From Dyella sp. C9 (GTDB lineage: Bacteria > Pseudomonadota > Gammaproteobacteria > Xanthomonadales > Rhodanobacteraceae), in contig NZ_QIRF01000023.1 in assembly GCF_003332825.1 (NCBI RefSeq), forward strand, positions 1 to 64,000: a stretch of 64,000 nt of DNA. The letters are read 5' to 3'. The notes under the pieces were generated by a model that worked only from the letters and a program-made list of their open reading frames with translations, did no database searches and was not told the origin of the DNA. Shown in pieces: positions 18,743 through 27,811 of the stretch (positions are counted from its first letter, which is position 1; the number at the start of each line of letters is the position of its first letter). The position numbers and the translations under genes were made by a program.

Positions 18743-18925
18743 GCGCTCCCCCGCGCTTGATGCATCATTTTTGAATATCTTTGGACATGTCGTGCTGACC
18801 ATGAAATCGGGAAGCAGTGCTTGAACAGCCGAATTTCCTGGGTGGATGCGCCCGGGAACTGGTGATCAAATGTCGGGCGCTGCCGCGTGAATATCTCGAT
18901 AGCGCTTGCGCTTTGGGCCAGGCCG

Positions 18926-20599
18926 TCACTGCCTTTCATCGGTCTTCTCCTTGGCTGCGAGGGCTTCGATCAGTGCAGCCTGGGCCACCGGGTCGTTGGG
19001 CTTGATAGCCAGGGATTCCTTGAGGAGCTGTTGAGCGTAATCGTAGTGACCCTGCATGGCCATCAAGCGGCCCAGTTCGCGATCATAGATCTGGCGGGCT
19101 TCCGGACTTCTCCTGACCAAGAAGGTATCGCTGGCTTTTTTGAGTGCTGCTGTAGCTCGCACGGGGTCGTTCCTGTCGATCGACATGCCGGCGATATGGA
19201 GCAGGCAGGACGTGCATGTTGCGGTATCGGCCAGGATCTCGTCCGTCAGCTTCTGAGCATTCGCCGAGTCGCCGTTTCTGTCGTAGGAAAGTAGCAGGTT
19301 GTCTCGCGCCGTCGTGGATTGTGGGTCGAGCGCGAGGGCCCATCGCCAAAGCGCGACATCGTTCGCCCAGTTGGGCGCTAGGAGGCGAATGTCCACCACG
19401 CAAAGAGCCAGCCACAGGGCAAGGGCAACAGGTGAGAGCAGACGCAATGCGCTTGCGACGCTGGAACTGGGAGGGGTGGTCTGCGGCCACCGGATCAGCG
19501 GTGCCAGCGCGCAGACGACGGCGATCGCCATCGTTGCATAGCGCTCGTGATACAGGTTGTGATCAAAGTCCACCGGGATCAGACGTAGCACCGGCAACAA
19601 CGCGATGGTTGCTCCGACAATCATGAAGCCGACGGCAGCACCGCGCTTCAGGGCTAACCAGAAGCCCATGCCGATCACGCCGAAAAAGGCTGCGCATGTG
19701 AGCAGGGACATGGCGGTGACCGTCTGGACGACTGAGGCATCCTTGGGGTGCAGCGGCGCGATGCCAGCCATCGGCCAGAGGATTACCTTCAGGTAGCACA
19801 GATAGGTTAGGCTTATTTCCTGCATCCACACCCACCAGATCGTCTTTCCGAATATCGGTGTGGCCTGTGGAGGTGGCAGTGCCAAGTGGCGCGATGCCAA
19901 GTAGGCCAAGCCAGCGATCGCCATGCCCGCATAGGCTAGCCCGTTGCGACGAAGCACCGTACCTGCGATGGCGGAAATCGTTCGCGCGCTTGTCCGGGCA
20001 TACAACGCTATATCGAACAAAACGACGAGCAGTGGCAGCATCCCGCCCGATTCCTTGGCGCATGCGGCCAGGAAACAAAGCACTGCCAGCGTAGCTGCAC
20101 GAATCCATGTGCGCCGGATATAGGTGTTGGCAACCAGGCCTAGCAGCGTAATCAGAGTCGCCATCAGGTCGAACTGGCAACCGATCCACGAGACGGTTTC
20201 GATCAATGCCGGGTGCAGTCCGTAGATCAACATGCAAACCAGCATCGCCCACGCTTGGCGTACTCGAGGAGCGCCGGTCAGGGCGCCGACCCGGTAGGCG
20301 AGGGCGCCAACCAAGACAACGTTGACCAGGTGGAGCGCCAGGGACACGACATGCATGGGTCCTGGTGCGCCATGGAAGAGTTTGACCTGCAGCGCAAGGA
20401 ATGCGACGACCAAGGGGCGAAAGTAAATGGTCCACTGATTGAAGTCGCGGAACACGTAGTGCAGCCACCGTTCTCCTTGCAGATCCCGGAAGCTCGGCCA
20501 GTCATCCCATATGAAGCCGGCATGGATGACCGGCATGTAGGTGAATGCTATGGCGGCCAGGATGGCGCCAGCCAGCCCAAGCATCAGCCACTTGTTCAT
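18926..20599 (-). CDS. GT-C-like multipass membrane protein with TPR-like C-terminal region (copy 4)
   Basis: 557 residues, tandem to and clearly paralogous with copy 3: AGFIWDDWPSFRDLQGER, YFRPLVVAFLALQVKLFHG, GPMHVVSLALHLVNVVLVG and a CTSC pair at residues 462-465 in the TPR-like tail (AQQLLKESLAIKPND). The ATG at 20599 has AGGGGGAAG immediately upstream. Downstream, 183 bp separate it from copy 3, where the first 60 codons of the longer copy-3 frame would lie. Expected in the inner membrane with catalytic loops in the periplasm. Acceptor unknown. Confidence 0.7.
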   Translation of the reverse strand: MNKWLMLGLAGAILAAIAFTYMPVIHAGFIWDDWPSFRDLQGERWLHYVFRDFNQWTIYFRPLVVAFLALQVKLFHGAPGPMHVVSLALHLVNVVLVGALAYRVGALTGAPRVRQAWAMLVCMLIYGLHPALIETVSWIGCQFDLMATLITLLGLVANTYIRRTWIRAATLAVLCFLAACAKESGGMLPLLVVLFDIALYARTSARTISAIAGTVLRRNGLAYAGMAIAGLAYLASRHLALPPPQATPIFGKTIWWVWMQEISLTYLCYLKVILWPMAGIAPLHPKDASVVQTVTAMSLLTCAAFFGVIGMGFWLALKRGAAVGFMIVGATIALLPVLRLIPVDFDHNLYHERYATMAIAVVCALAPLIRWPQTTPPSSSVASALRLLSPVALALWLALCVVDIRLLAPNWANDVALWRWALALDPQSTTARDNLLLSYDRNGDSANAQKLTDEILADTATCTSCLLHIAGMSIDRNDPVRATAALKKASDTFLVRRSPEARQIYDRELGRLMAMQGHYDYAQQLLKESLAIKPNDPVAQAALIEALAAKEKTDERQ

Positions 20600-20809
20600 A
20601 CTTCCCCCTGGATCCCGCGACATCCGACGTCTTGCACGACACGCTATCCCTGCGTGGGCGGGCCGGTTGGCGCCAGCGTGTCTGCTTCACTGCCTTGAAT
20701 GGTAGGGGGCCGCCGAGGTGGTGGCTAGGGCTGCGCAGGTCATCTGGCTTGAATCGTGACGCACTCCGTCGTCTGGCTCGGGCATGAGACTGCGCCGATG
20801 GCCTGGGGG

Positions 20810-21826
20810 TTACAGCCACCGATTGCGTTTGAGGGTGATGTAAATAGTCACCACGATCCCGACCACCAGCGCGATGATCAAGGGATACGCCCATGGTTTG
20901 GCGAGCTCCGGCATGTGGGTGAAGTTCATGCCGTACCAGCTGGTGATGAGGGTGGGAGCGGCAAGCATGGCCGCGTAACCGGCCAGGCGCTTCATGACCT
21001 CGTTCTGGCCGAAGGTCACCAGGGAAAGATTGACGTTGATTGCGGCAGCCAGCATCTCGCGCATGGCGCTGATCGACTCGTTCACGCGGAACACGTGGTC
21101 GTAGACGTCGCGGAAATAGGCACGCAACTCATCCGGTATCAGTTGCGGATGCAGGCGCACCAGCTGGCTGATGATGTCCTGCATGGGGGCGACAGCCAAG
21201 CGCAGGGTCATCAGGTCGCGTTGCATGTCGTACAAGCGCCTTATGGTGCTGCGCTTGAAGGTATCGGCGAAGATGTCCTTCTCGAGCTCCTGCAGCTCCT
21301 CGCGAAAGTCACGCACGATTGGCAACAGGTTGTCGACGATGTAGTCGAGCACTCCGTACAAGCCATAGCTGGGGCCGAGCGCAAGAAGTTCGGGCGTGTG
21401 CTCGCAGTTGCGTCGCGCAGGCGCATAGGAAAGCGAGGCGCCGTGGCGCACGGTGACCAGGTAGCGGGCGCCCAGGAATACATGAGTCTCGCCAAAGGCA
21501 ATGTGCCCGCTCACCAGCTGGGCCGTCTGCACCACGATGAACAGCGAATCACCGTAGGTTTCGATCTTGGTGCGCTGGTGCGCGGCCTGGGCATCTTCGA
21601 TCGCCAGGTCGTGCAGGTCGAACTCTTCCTGGATCTTGTCCAGGAGGGCGGCATCCGGTTCGTGGAGCCCGACCCACACGAAGGTGTCAGGTTGCTTGAG
21701 CACCTCGCTGATGTCGTCGATGCTGATGTCGCCTATGCGCTGACCGTCGAAACGGTAGGCGACGCAGTTGATGACCATCGACGGGGAGGGTGCGGGAGCT
21801 ACGGGAGTAGAGACGGTAAGGGCCAT
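20810..21826 (-). CDS. corA: CorA-type magnesium/cobalt transporter
   Basis: 338 residues. A large cytoplasmic N-terminal domain is followed by the long helix and two C-terminal membrane helices. The selectivity signature YGMN (SWYGMNFTHMPEL) sits between them, and the protein ends in a basic tail (TLKRNRWL). CorA forms a homopentameric Mg2+ channel in the inner membrane. The start at 21826 fits; a second ATG at 21778 (MVINCVAYRFDG) is closer to the first conserved strand and is possible. It stands alone on the - strand, and its link to the glycan locus to its left is only positional. Confidence 0.93.
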   Translation of the reverse strand: MALTVSTPVAPAPSPSMVINCVAYRFDGQRIGDISIDDISEVLKQPDTFVWVGLHEPDAALLDKIQEEFDLHDLAIEDAQAAHQRTKIETYGDSLFIVVQTAQLVSGHIAFGETHVFLGARYLVTVRHGASLSYAPARRNCEHTPELLALGPSYGLYGVLDYIVDNLLPIVRDFREELQELEKDIFADTFKRSTIRRLYDMQRDLMTLRLAVAPMQDIISQLVRLHPQLIPDELRAYFRDVYDHVFRVNESISAMREMLAAAINVNLSLVTFGQNEVMKRLAGYAAMLAAPTLITSWYGMNFTHMPELAKPWAYPLIIALVVGIVVTIYITLKRNRWL

Positions 21827-21872
21827 GCGCGAATGATGCGCCGGGCAGGAAGACAGGGCAACGACAGGCCTT

Positions 21873-23120
21873 TCAGCCTGCCGTGGTCACTTTCACTTCA
21901 CGATGACGAAGACACCACGCCAGCGCGACCCAGCTTGGCAACGCAAACAGCAGCCAGGGCTGGTTCTGTTGCACCACGCCAGGCAGCAGGTGCAGCAGGA
22001 TGGCGATCAGGGCCGCTGCCAGTTGCAGCACGATGAGCACGTCGATCTTCCGCGACGCCGGCGCTCCGCGGCGTGAGCGCCACAGGGCGGGAAGCAACAG
22101 GAAGGCGAGCGGATTGAACAGCAGCAGGTTGGCGTTGGCCCAGGCCGAGTGGTGCGTGGTCAGGGTCCATAGGACCAGCAGGGCGATGCCGACGAGTCCG
22201 GCCAGTACGAGATAGAGCGAGCCGAGCAGCGCGTAGACAGTGCGTACGAAGCGTCGCGTCGCCACCAGGATGCCGGCGAACACGAGGCCGGCCAGGCCCA
22301 GCGGCAGTCGCAGGTCGGGCGCCTGTTCCGGCGGGGCATCCAGGCGATTGGGCGAAACCAGTTGTTCGCTGACCACCAGCGGATGCGCGCTGCCGTCGGC
22401 CGCAGTCACGGTCACGTGGGATATCTCACGCTGCAGCACCATCGGCAGGAAGCTCTCCTGCCACGCGCTCAGCGGCTGATCGGCGTACGGGCCGAGGCCC
22501 AGGTCGAGGATCAGCATCAGCCATGCCTGTTGGCTCATCAGTCGCGCGGTCTGCTGGCGATAGGTCATGCTGGCGGGGCGGGATTTCAGCTGCTGGCCGA
22601 GGATGCCGCCCAGTGCCTTGTCGAGTGCGTCGCGCACCTTGGTGGCGCAGTTGTTCGCGTAATAGTCGTAGTCGTAGCGCACGTTTTCCGGGCGCAGGTT
22701 CCACAGCAGGAAGTCGCGCAGGTCAGCGGCCTGTGCCGGCGTGAAGGCGAGCCGCTGGCGGGTGACCGAACGCCCCACCTGCACGTAGTACTGTTGGTCG
22801 GTATCCGACGGCTCCGCATCCATCAGGTAATGCATGCGGCCGGCGGCGAAGTGCAGCAGGAAGCCCTTCTCGTCGAAGTCGAACACGCCGTAGTTGAAGG
22901 TGACGGCCTCGCCGCTCACGCTGTCACGCAGCTCGATGGCATCGTGGCCGAAGCGTTCCCAGTAGGTGTCGCCGGGACCATAGGTGATCAGCGATACCTC
23001 GAGGTTGGCGCCGGGTGCGTCGGCGACGCCGGCGTGAGCGCGTGGTGCCCAGCCCAGCACCACTGCCAGTAACAGCAGCGCGAACCCGGCCAGCAGGTGT
23101 CGCGGTCCACGTCCCATCAT
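21873..23120 (-). CDS. DUF4105-domain membrane protein
   Basis: About 415 residues. A signal or first helix (LLAGFALLLLAVVLGWAPRAHA) is followed by the DUF4105 region with TYGPGDTYWERFGHDAIEL, FNYGVFDF and YDYYANNCATKVRDALD. The last segment has four or five membrane helices. DUF4105 contains a conserved His and a conserved Asn-Cys, which has led to suggestions of NlpC/P60-like fold, but the biochemical role is unproven. The frame continues upstream to 23288, overlapping corC; tandem ATGs at 23120 and 23117 directly precede the hydrophobic segment. It follows corC by 35 bp and is probably cotranscribed. Confidence 0.8.
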   Translation of the reverse strand: MMGRGPRHLLAGFALLLLAVVLGWAPRAHAGVADAPGANLEVSLITYGPGDTYWERFGHDAIELRDSVSGEAVTFNYGVFDFDEKGFLLHFAAGRMHYLMDAEPSDTDQQYYVQVGRSVTRQRLAFTPAQAADLRDFLLWNLRPENVRYDYDYYANNCATKVRDALDKALGGILGQQLKSRPASMTYRQQTARLMSQQAWLMLILDLGLGPYADQPLSAWQESFLPMVLQREISHVTVTAADGSAHPLVVSEQLVSPNRLDAPPEQAPDLRLPLGLAGLVFAGILVATRRFVRTVYALLGSLYLVLAGLVGIALLVLWTLTTHHSAWANANLLLFNPLAFLLLPALWRSRRGAPASRKIDVLIVLQLAAALIAILLHLLPGVVQQNQPWLLFALPSWVALAWCLRHREVKVTTAG

Positions 23121-23155
23121 CGCCGGTGCCGGCGTCCTGCCTGGGTGATGCACGC

Positions 23156-24004
23156 TCAGCCTTCTCCCTGTCGGGTGACCCGGAATGCCTGCACGCGGCG
23201 GTCGTCGGCTTCGGTCACATGGAACAGGAAGTCGCCAATGGCGATTTCCTCGCCAACTTCCGGCAGGTGGCCAAACTCGGAGGTGCACATGCCGCCCACG
23301 GTGTCGAACTCCTCGTCGGAGAAATGGGCGCCGGTCTGTTCGTTGAAATCGGCGATCGGGGTGAGCGCACTCACCGTCCAGCCGCCGCCTGAGCGTTCAT
23401 GCATCAGCGAGGGTTCCTCCTCGTCGTCGTGCTCGTCGTCGATCTCACCGACGATCTGCTCCAGCACGTCCTCGATGGTGATCAGTCCGGCGACGCCGCC
23501 GTACTCGTCCACCACCAGTGCCATGTGGTTGCGCGTGTGGCGGAATTCCGCCAGCAGCACATTGAGGCGCATCGACTCGGGAATCAGCCCGGCCGGGCGC
23601 AGCACGGTGTGGATGTCGAAATGGTCGCCGTCGCCGACGAATTTCAGGAGGTCCTTGGCCAGCAGCACTCCGAGGATGTCGTCCTTGTCCTCGCCATGGA
23701 CGGGGAAACGCGAGTGGCCGGACTCGACCACCGTGCCGAGGATGTCGCGCAGGGGCGCCTCGGCGGACACCATGACGATCTGTGCGCGCGGGACCATCAC
23801 GTCGTCCACGCTCAGCTCGGTGACCTTGATTGCACCCTCCACCATGGTGAGGGTGTCATTGGACATCAGGCCATTGGCCTGGGCGGTGCGCAGCTCTTCG
23901 ATGAGCTCCTTCCGGTTGCGCGGCTCGCCGGAAAACAGATGGCCCAGTCGATCCCACCACTTGCGGTGGGCCGGGCCGCTGGTACTGCCAGGGTCCTCGT
24001 TCAT
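23156..24004 (-). CDS. corC: CorC/HlyC-type CBS-domain protein (YbeX)
   Basis: 282 residues. Two CBS domains contain VMVPRAQIV, HSRFPVHGEDKDDILG and MALVVDEYGGVAGLITIED, followed by the C-terminal CorC_HlyC domain (FDTVGGMCTSEFGHLPEVG). No membrane segments, as in E. coli YbeX. The protein is implicated in Mg2+/Co2+ efflux and in ribosome or rRNA metabolism together with YbeY. In E. coli it follows ybeY immediately; here about 480 bp separate them. Confidence 0.92.
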   Translation of the reverse strand: MNEDPGSTSGPAHRKWWDRLGHLFSGEPRNRKELIEELRTAQANGLMSNDTLTMVEGAIKVTELSVDDVMVPRAQIVMVSAEAPLRDILGTVVESGHSRFPVHGEDKDDILGVLLAKDLLKFVGDGDHFDIHTVLRPAGLIPESMRLNVLLAEFRHTRNHMALVVDEYGGVAGLITIEDVLEQIVGEIDDEHDDEEEPSLMHERSGGGWTVSALTPIADFNEQTGAHFSDEEFDTVGGMCTSEFGHLPEVGEEIAIGDFLFHVTEADDRRVQAFRVTRQGEG

Positions 24005-24484
24005 TACTCGTGCGGATGCTGCCCGAAACCGGGCGGAATCATGAGTCTAGCGGAAAATCCGTGACGATTCAGGAACAAGGCCGCAGGGTTTGCCCTTGAG
24101 AGGCCCCGGGCGACCGGCTGGCGGCGGTGCTGGTTCATGCCGGGTTGCCGAGAACTGGGCACGCGTCGCGGCCGGGGCGTGCCCAATGGCGTTCGCCTGG
24201 GGCATGCGCCAGGCGCGGCCATGTCCTTCGGTGGGTCGACCCGGCCGATGGTCTGGCCGGCCGCTGGCTGCCTTGTTTCGACGGGGGTAGGGCGAACCCG
24301 TGGGCCGATGCGCAGGCTTGCTGTACGGTGCCCTCGTGGGCCGCCGAGGCCCCACGGCAGCCGGTCTTGGTGGCCTCCAGGCTGTTCCGACCATCCGCCT
24401 GACGCGCGCCGGGCGGATGGGCCGGGGAGTGCGCCACCCGCTGCCGCTTCAACGGCCACGGCTGCGACGGGCCCGGGAAGACGT
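24005..24484. other. 480-bp GC-rich gap between ybeY and corC, no gene recognised
   Basis: Several open frames cross it on both strands, but none shows a credible start, domain or composition. It interrupts the usual ybeY-corC adjacency. The 13-mer at 24275-24287 (TTTCGACGGGGGT) resembles the 5' part of tmRNA, but no tRNA-like 3' end follows. The ybeY stop codon lies inside the perfect palindrome GACGTCTAGACGTC (24480-24493). Confidence 0.5.
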
Positions 24485-24961
24485 CTAGACGTCCTTTTCC
24501 GAGGCGTACGGGTCCGCGATGCCCAGTCCGGCGAGAATGCGAGTCTCCAGGGCTTCCATGGCCTCGGCTTCGGTGTCCTCGATGTGGTCGTAGCCGAGCA
24601 GGTGCAGCACGCCATGCACGGTCAGGTGGGCCCAGTGGTCGCGAGGTGAGATGCCCTGTTCGGCCGCTTCGCGGGCCACCACGGGAGCACAGATGGCCAG
24701 GTCGCCGATCAACGGCAGGTTCAGGCCCGGGGGCAGTTCGGCGGGAAAGGAGAGCACGTTGGTGGCGTAGTCCCTGCCGCGGTACTCACGGTTGAGCATG
24801 CGGCCCTCACGGGTGTCGACGATGCGGATGGCCAATTCAGCCGCCTTGCGTCGCTTGGCGCCGCGCAGGGCCGCATCGACCCAGCGGCGGAAGCTCGCGG
24901 CGGCGGGCACGCCCTTGCGCGCCACGCCGTAGACGATGGAAACCCCTGCCGGCGTGCTCAC
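24485..24961 (-). CDS. ybeY: Endoribonuclease YbeY (16S rRNA maturation)
   Basis: 158 residues with the zinc-binding signature H-x3-H-x5-H in LTVHGVLHLLGYDH, and the family motifs REYRGRDYATNVLSFP and IGDLAIC. YbeY takes part in 16S rRNA 3' processing and ribosome quality control. It starts at GTG 24961, overlapping the phoH stop by 4 bp (GTGA), so the two are translationally coupled. Length is normal for the family. Confidence 0.95.
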   Translation of the reverse strand: MSTPAGVSIVYGVARKGVPAAASFRRWVDAALRGAKRRKAAELAIRIVDTREGRMLNREYRGRDYATNVLSFPAELPPGLNLPLIGDLAICAPVVAREAAEQGISPRDHWAHLTVHGVLHLLGYDHIEDTEAEAMEALETRILAGLGIADPYASEKDV

Positions 24962-25944
24962 CTGGATTGCTCCTCGGACGACTGCTCGAATGCCTCGTAG
25001 GCACGCACGATCTTCGCCACCAGCGGATGGCGCACCACGTCGCGCGAAGTGAAGAACGTGAAGCTGATGCCTTCCACCCCGCGCAGCACCTCGATGGCGT
25101 GGCGCAGGCCCGAGCGCACGTTGCGCGGCAGGTCGATCTGGCTGACGTCGCCGGTGATCACCGCCACCGAGCCGAAGCCGATGCGGGTGAGGAACATCTT
25201 CATCTGCTCCACCGTGGTGTTCTGCGCTTCGTCGAGGATCACGTAGGAATCGTTGAGCGTGCGGCCGCGCATATACGCCAGCGGTGCGATCTCGATCACG
25301 TTGCGTTCGATCAGCTTGGCCACTTTCTCGAAGCCCAGCATTTCGTACAGCGCGTCGTACAGCGGGCGCAGATAGGGGTCGACCTTCTGGGTCAGGTCGC
25401 CAGGCAGGAAGCCGAGCTTCTCGCCGGCTTCCACCGCTGGGCGCACCAACAGCAGGCGCTGCACGCGATTGGCCTCGAGTGCCTCCACGGCGCTGGCCAC
25501 GGCGAGATAGGTCTTGCCGGTGCCAGCCGGGCCCACGCCGAAACTGATGTCGTGGGTGGTGATGGCATGCAGGTAACGGGCCTGGTTGGGGCCGCGGCCC
25601 TTGATGACGCCGCGCTTCACCTTGATGGTGACTTCCTGCGCGCCCTCGGCGGCCTCGTTGACGATCGCGTCGATGCCCGATTCGGCCAGGTGCAGGTTGA
25701 TCTTGGCGCCGTTGAGCGACTCGTTGGCGGTCACTTCGTACAGCGCTCGCAGCACCTTCTCGGTCGTGCGCGCCGCGCCTTCCTCTCCGATCACCTGGAA
25801 CAGGTTGCCGCGATGGTTGATCTCCACGCCCAGGCGCAACTCCACCTGGCGCAGGTGCTCATCGAACGGACCGCACAAGTTGGACAGGCGGGCGTTGTCT
25901 TCCGGTTCAAGGGCGAAGTCGCGCTGGTTGAGGCCGTTGGTCAT
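24958..25944 (-). CDS. phoH: PhoH-family ATPase (YbeZ type)
   Basis: 328 residues from ATG 25944 (MTNGLNQRDFALEPED). Walker A is GPAGTGKT, Walker B is VILDEAQN, and LLLVRPAVEAGEKLGFLPGD is a family hallmark. PhoH/YbeZ is a cytoplasmic ATPase that works with YbeY in RNA metabolism. A TTG at 25971, with a GGGAG run upstream, would add nine residues, but that run belongs to a dispersed repeat. Transcribed after miaB, although a repeat lies between them. Confidence 0.94.
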   Translation of the reverse strand: MTNGLNQRDFALEPEDNARLSNLCGPFDEHLRQVELRLGVEINHRGNLFQVIGEEGAARTTEKVLRALYEVTANESLNGAKINLHLAESGIDAIVNEAAEGAQEVTIKVKRGVIKGRGPNQARYLHAITTHDISFGVGPAGTGKTYLAVASAVEALEANRVQRLLLVRPAVEAGEKLGFLPGDLTQKVDPYLRPLYDALYEMLGFEKVAKLIERNVIEIAPLAYMRGRTLNDSYVILDEAQNTTVEQMKMFLTRIGFGSVAVITGDVSQIDLPRNVRSGLRHAIEVLRGVEGISFTFFTSRDVVRHPLVAKIVRAYEAFEQSSEEQSR

Positions 25945-25972
25945 GGGTTGCGTCGAAAAGTTGGTGGTCAAT

Positions 25973-26159
25973 CCCCTCTCCCGCCGGCGACCGAAGGAAG
26001 TCCCCGTGGGAGAGCAGGTGCCGGTCCCGCGGGGACTACCTTCGGGTCGCAGCGGACGAGGCGGCGGGCGGAGCGGTCGGCCTGGGGTCTTCCGATCCCC
26101 AAACAGGGGGCCAGCCCCGCACCCTCACCCCAACGCCTCTCCCGAGGGGGAGAGGGGCA
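25973..26159. repeat. Dispersed inverted-repeat material between miaB and phoH
   Basis: It contains CCCTCACCCCAACGCCTCTC (26122-26141) followed by a CCGAGGGGGAGAGGGG arm, the same family as the element at 62321-62454, plus a CCCCTCTCCC word at 25973-25982. A hairpin has arms AGTCCCCG (25999-26006) and CGGGGACT (26030-26037). These palindromic GA/CT-rich units are common between genes in Xanthomonadales. No gene is present. Confidence 0.75.
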
Positions 26160-26163
26160 AAGG

Positions 26164-27507
26164 TCAAGCAGCTACTTCATCGGCGAGGTGCACCCGGCCA
26201 CGCAGCGAGTTGCTCATGGCCTCGGTGATCACCACGTCAATGAACTGGCCGATCATCCGCGCATTGCCGGGGAAGTTCACGTAGCGCATGTTCTCGGTGC
26301 GGCCGGTGAATTCGTTGGGATTCTTCTTGCTGGTCTTTTCCACCAGCACGCGCTGCACGGTGCCGACCATGGCCTCGTTGATCTTGCGCGCATTGTCGTT
26401 GATGGCGGCCTGCAGGCGCGCGAGGCGGGCATGCTTCACCTCGGCGGAGGTTGTGTCCTCGAGGTTGGCGGCCGGGGTGCCGGGACGCGACGAGAAGATG
26501 AAGGAGAAGCTTTGGTCGAAGCCGATGTCGTCGATCAGCTTCATGGTCTTCTCGAAATCCTCGTCGGTCTCGCCAGGGAAGCCCACGATGAAGTCCGAGG
26601 AGATGCAGATGTCCGGGCGAACCGCGCGCAGCTTGCGGATCTTCTGCTTGAACTCCAGCGCGGTGTAGCCGCGCTTCATCGCGCTGAGGATGCGATCGGA
26701 GCCGGCCTGCACCGGCAGGTGCAGGAAGTTGGCCAGCTGCGGCACATGGGCGTAGGCCTCGATCAGCGAGTCGGAGAACTCCAGCGGATGCGAGGTGGTG
26801 AAACGGATGCGGCCGATGCCCTCGATCTGCGCGATGGCGTGGATCAGCACGGCCAGGTCGGCGGTGCCGCCGTCATGGGTGGGGCCGCGGTAGGCGTTGA
26901 CGTTCTGTCCCAGCAGGTTCACTTCGCGCACGCCCTGCGCGGCCAGCTGGGCCACCTCGACGATCACGTCGTCGAACGGGCGGCTGATCTCCTCGCCGCG
27001 GGTATAGGGCACCACGCAGTACGAACAGTACTTGGAGCAGCCTTCCATGATCGACACGAAGGCGGTCGGGCCCTCGGCGCGCGGCTCGGGCAGGCGGTCG
27101 AACTTCTCGATCTCGGGGAAGCTGATGTCCACCTGCGCCTTGCCGCTGGCGCGACGCGCCTCGATCAGCTCGGGCAGGCGGTGCAGGGTCTGCGGGCCGA
27201 ACACCAGGTCGACGTACGGAGCGCGCTTGATGATGTCCTGGCCTTCCTGCGAAGCCACGCAGCCGCCCACGCCGATCAGCACCGGCTTGCCGCCCTGCTT
27301 GTGCTCCTTCCAGCGGCCGAGCTGGCTGAACACCTTTTCCTGGGCCTTCTCGCGGATCGAGCAGGTGTTGACCAGGATGACGTCCGCCTCGGACTCGTCC
27401 TGGGTCAGCTCCAGGCCGTGCGAGGCCTTGAGCACGTCCGCCATCTTGGCCGAGTCGTACTCGTTCATCTGGCAGCCGTGGGTCTTGATGAAAAGCTTGC
27501 CGGTCAT
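26164..27507 (-). CDS. miaB: tRNA-2-methylthio-N6-dimethylallyladenosine synthase MiaB
   Basis: 447 residues. The N-terminal MTTase domain has three cluster-binding Cys in THGCQMNEYDS, VNTCSIREKA and GVGGCVASQ. The radical-SAM motif CxxxCxxC is in EGCSKYCSYCVVPYTRGEE. A C-terminal TRAM domain follows. The enzyme adds the methylthio group at position A37 of tRNAs that read UNN codons. ATG 27507 gives the expected MTGKLFIKTHG start. Confidence 0.96.
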   Translation of the reverse strand: MTGKLFIKTHGCQMNEYDSAKMADVLKASHGLELTQDESEADVILVNTCSIREKAQEKVFSQLGRWKEHKQGGKPVLIGVGGCVASQEGQDIIKRAPYVDLVFGPQTLHRLPELIEARRASGKAQVDISFPEIEKFDRLPEPRAEGPTAFVSIMEGCSKYCSYCVVPYTRGEEISRPFDDVIVEVAQLAAQGVREVNLLGQNVNAYRGPTHDGGTADLAVLIHAIAQIEGIGRIRFTTSHPLEFSDSLIEAYAHVPQLANFLHLPVQAGSDRILSAMKRGYTALEFKQKIRKLRAVRPDICISSDFIVGFPGETDEDFEKTMKLIDDIGFDQSFSFIFSSRPGTPAANLEDTTSAEVKHARLARLQAAINDNARKINEAMVGTVQRVLVEKTSKKNPNEFTGRTENMRYVNFPGNARMIGQFIDVVITEAMSNSLRGRVHLADEVAA

Positions 27508-27811
27508 GGGCTTGGGTACCGTGGTTCAGTGGGCGGCGAAAAGGCCGCCGAACCGCACAGTTTACGCGCCTGAGGCCTGGGCTGCCAGTTGAAGCGCCGT
27601 GCCGGATCAAGCACTTGCGCCGGGAGGGGCGCGGGGTGGCCAAGTTTGTCCTGCCGCACGAAACGGCCAGCTGCCGCTTGGCGGCGGGCGCGGCTGGGGG
27701 CACACTGGCCGCCAGACCTGGCGCCGGGCAGGACTGCGCACAGGGGAGTACCGACGGGGGATGTATGGCAGTGCTTGACCGGGGCGTGCTGCGGCACCCA
27801 AGGGGGAGGCC
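27508..27811. other. Divergent intergenic region between miaB and the lytic transglycosylase
   Basis: This must hold both promoters. Arms GCCAAG and CTTGGC border a segment around 27638-27681, but no -35/-10 pair is clear by eye. No small gene is supported. Confidence 0.4.

Noticed and set aside
24275..24287. TTTCGACGGGGGT resembles the conserved 5' part of tmRNA.
   Set aside because: No acceptor stem pairing, no tag frame and no T-arm with GGTTCGATTCC-like sequence follow within 400 bp on the + strand.
24967..27573. A very long open frame antisense to phoH and miaB.
   Set aside because: It is a composition shadow of the real genes: rich in His, Gln, Ala and Val, no domains, and both sense genes are certain.
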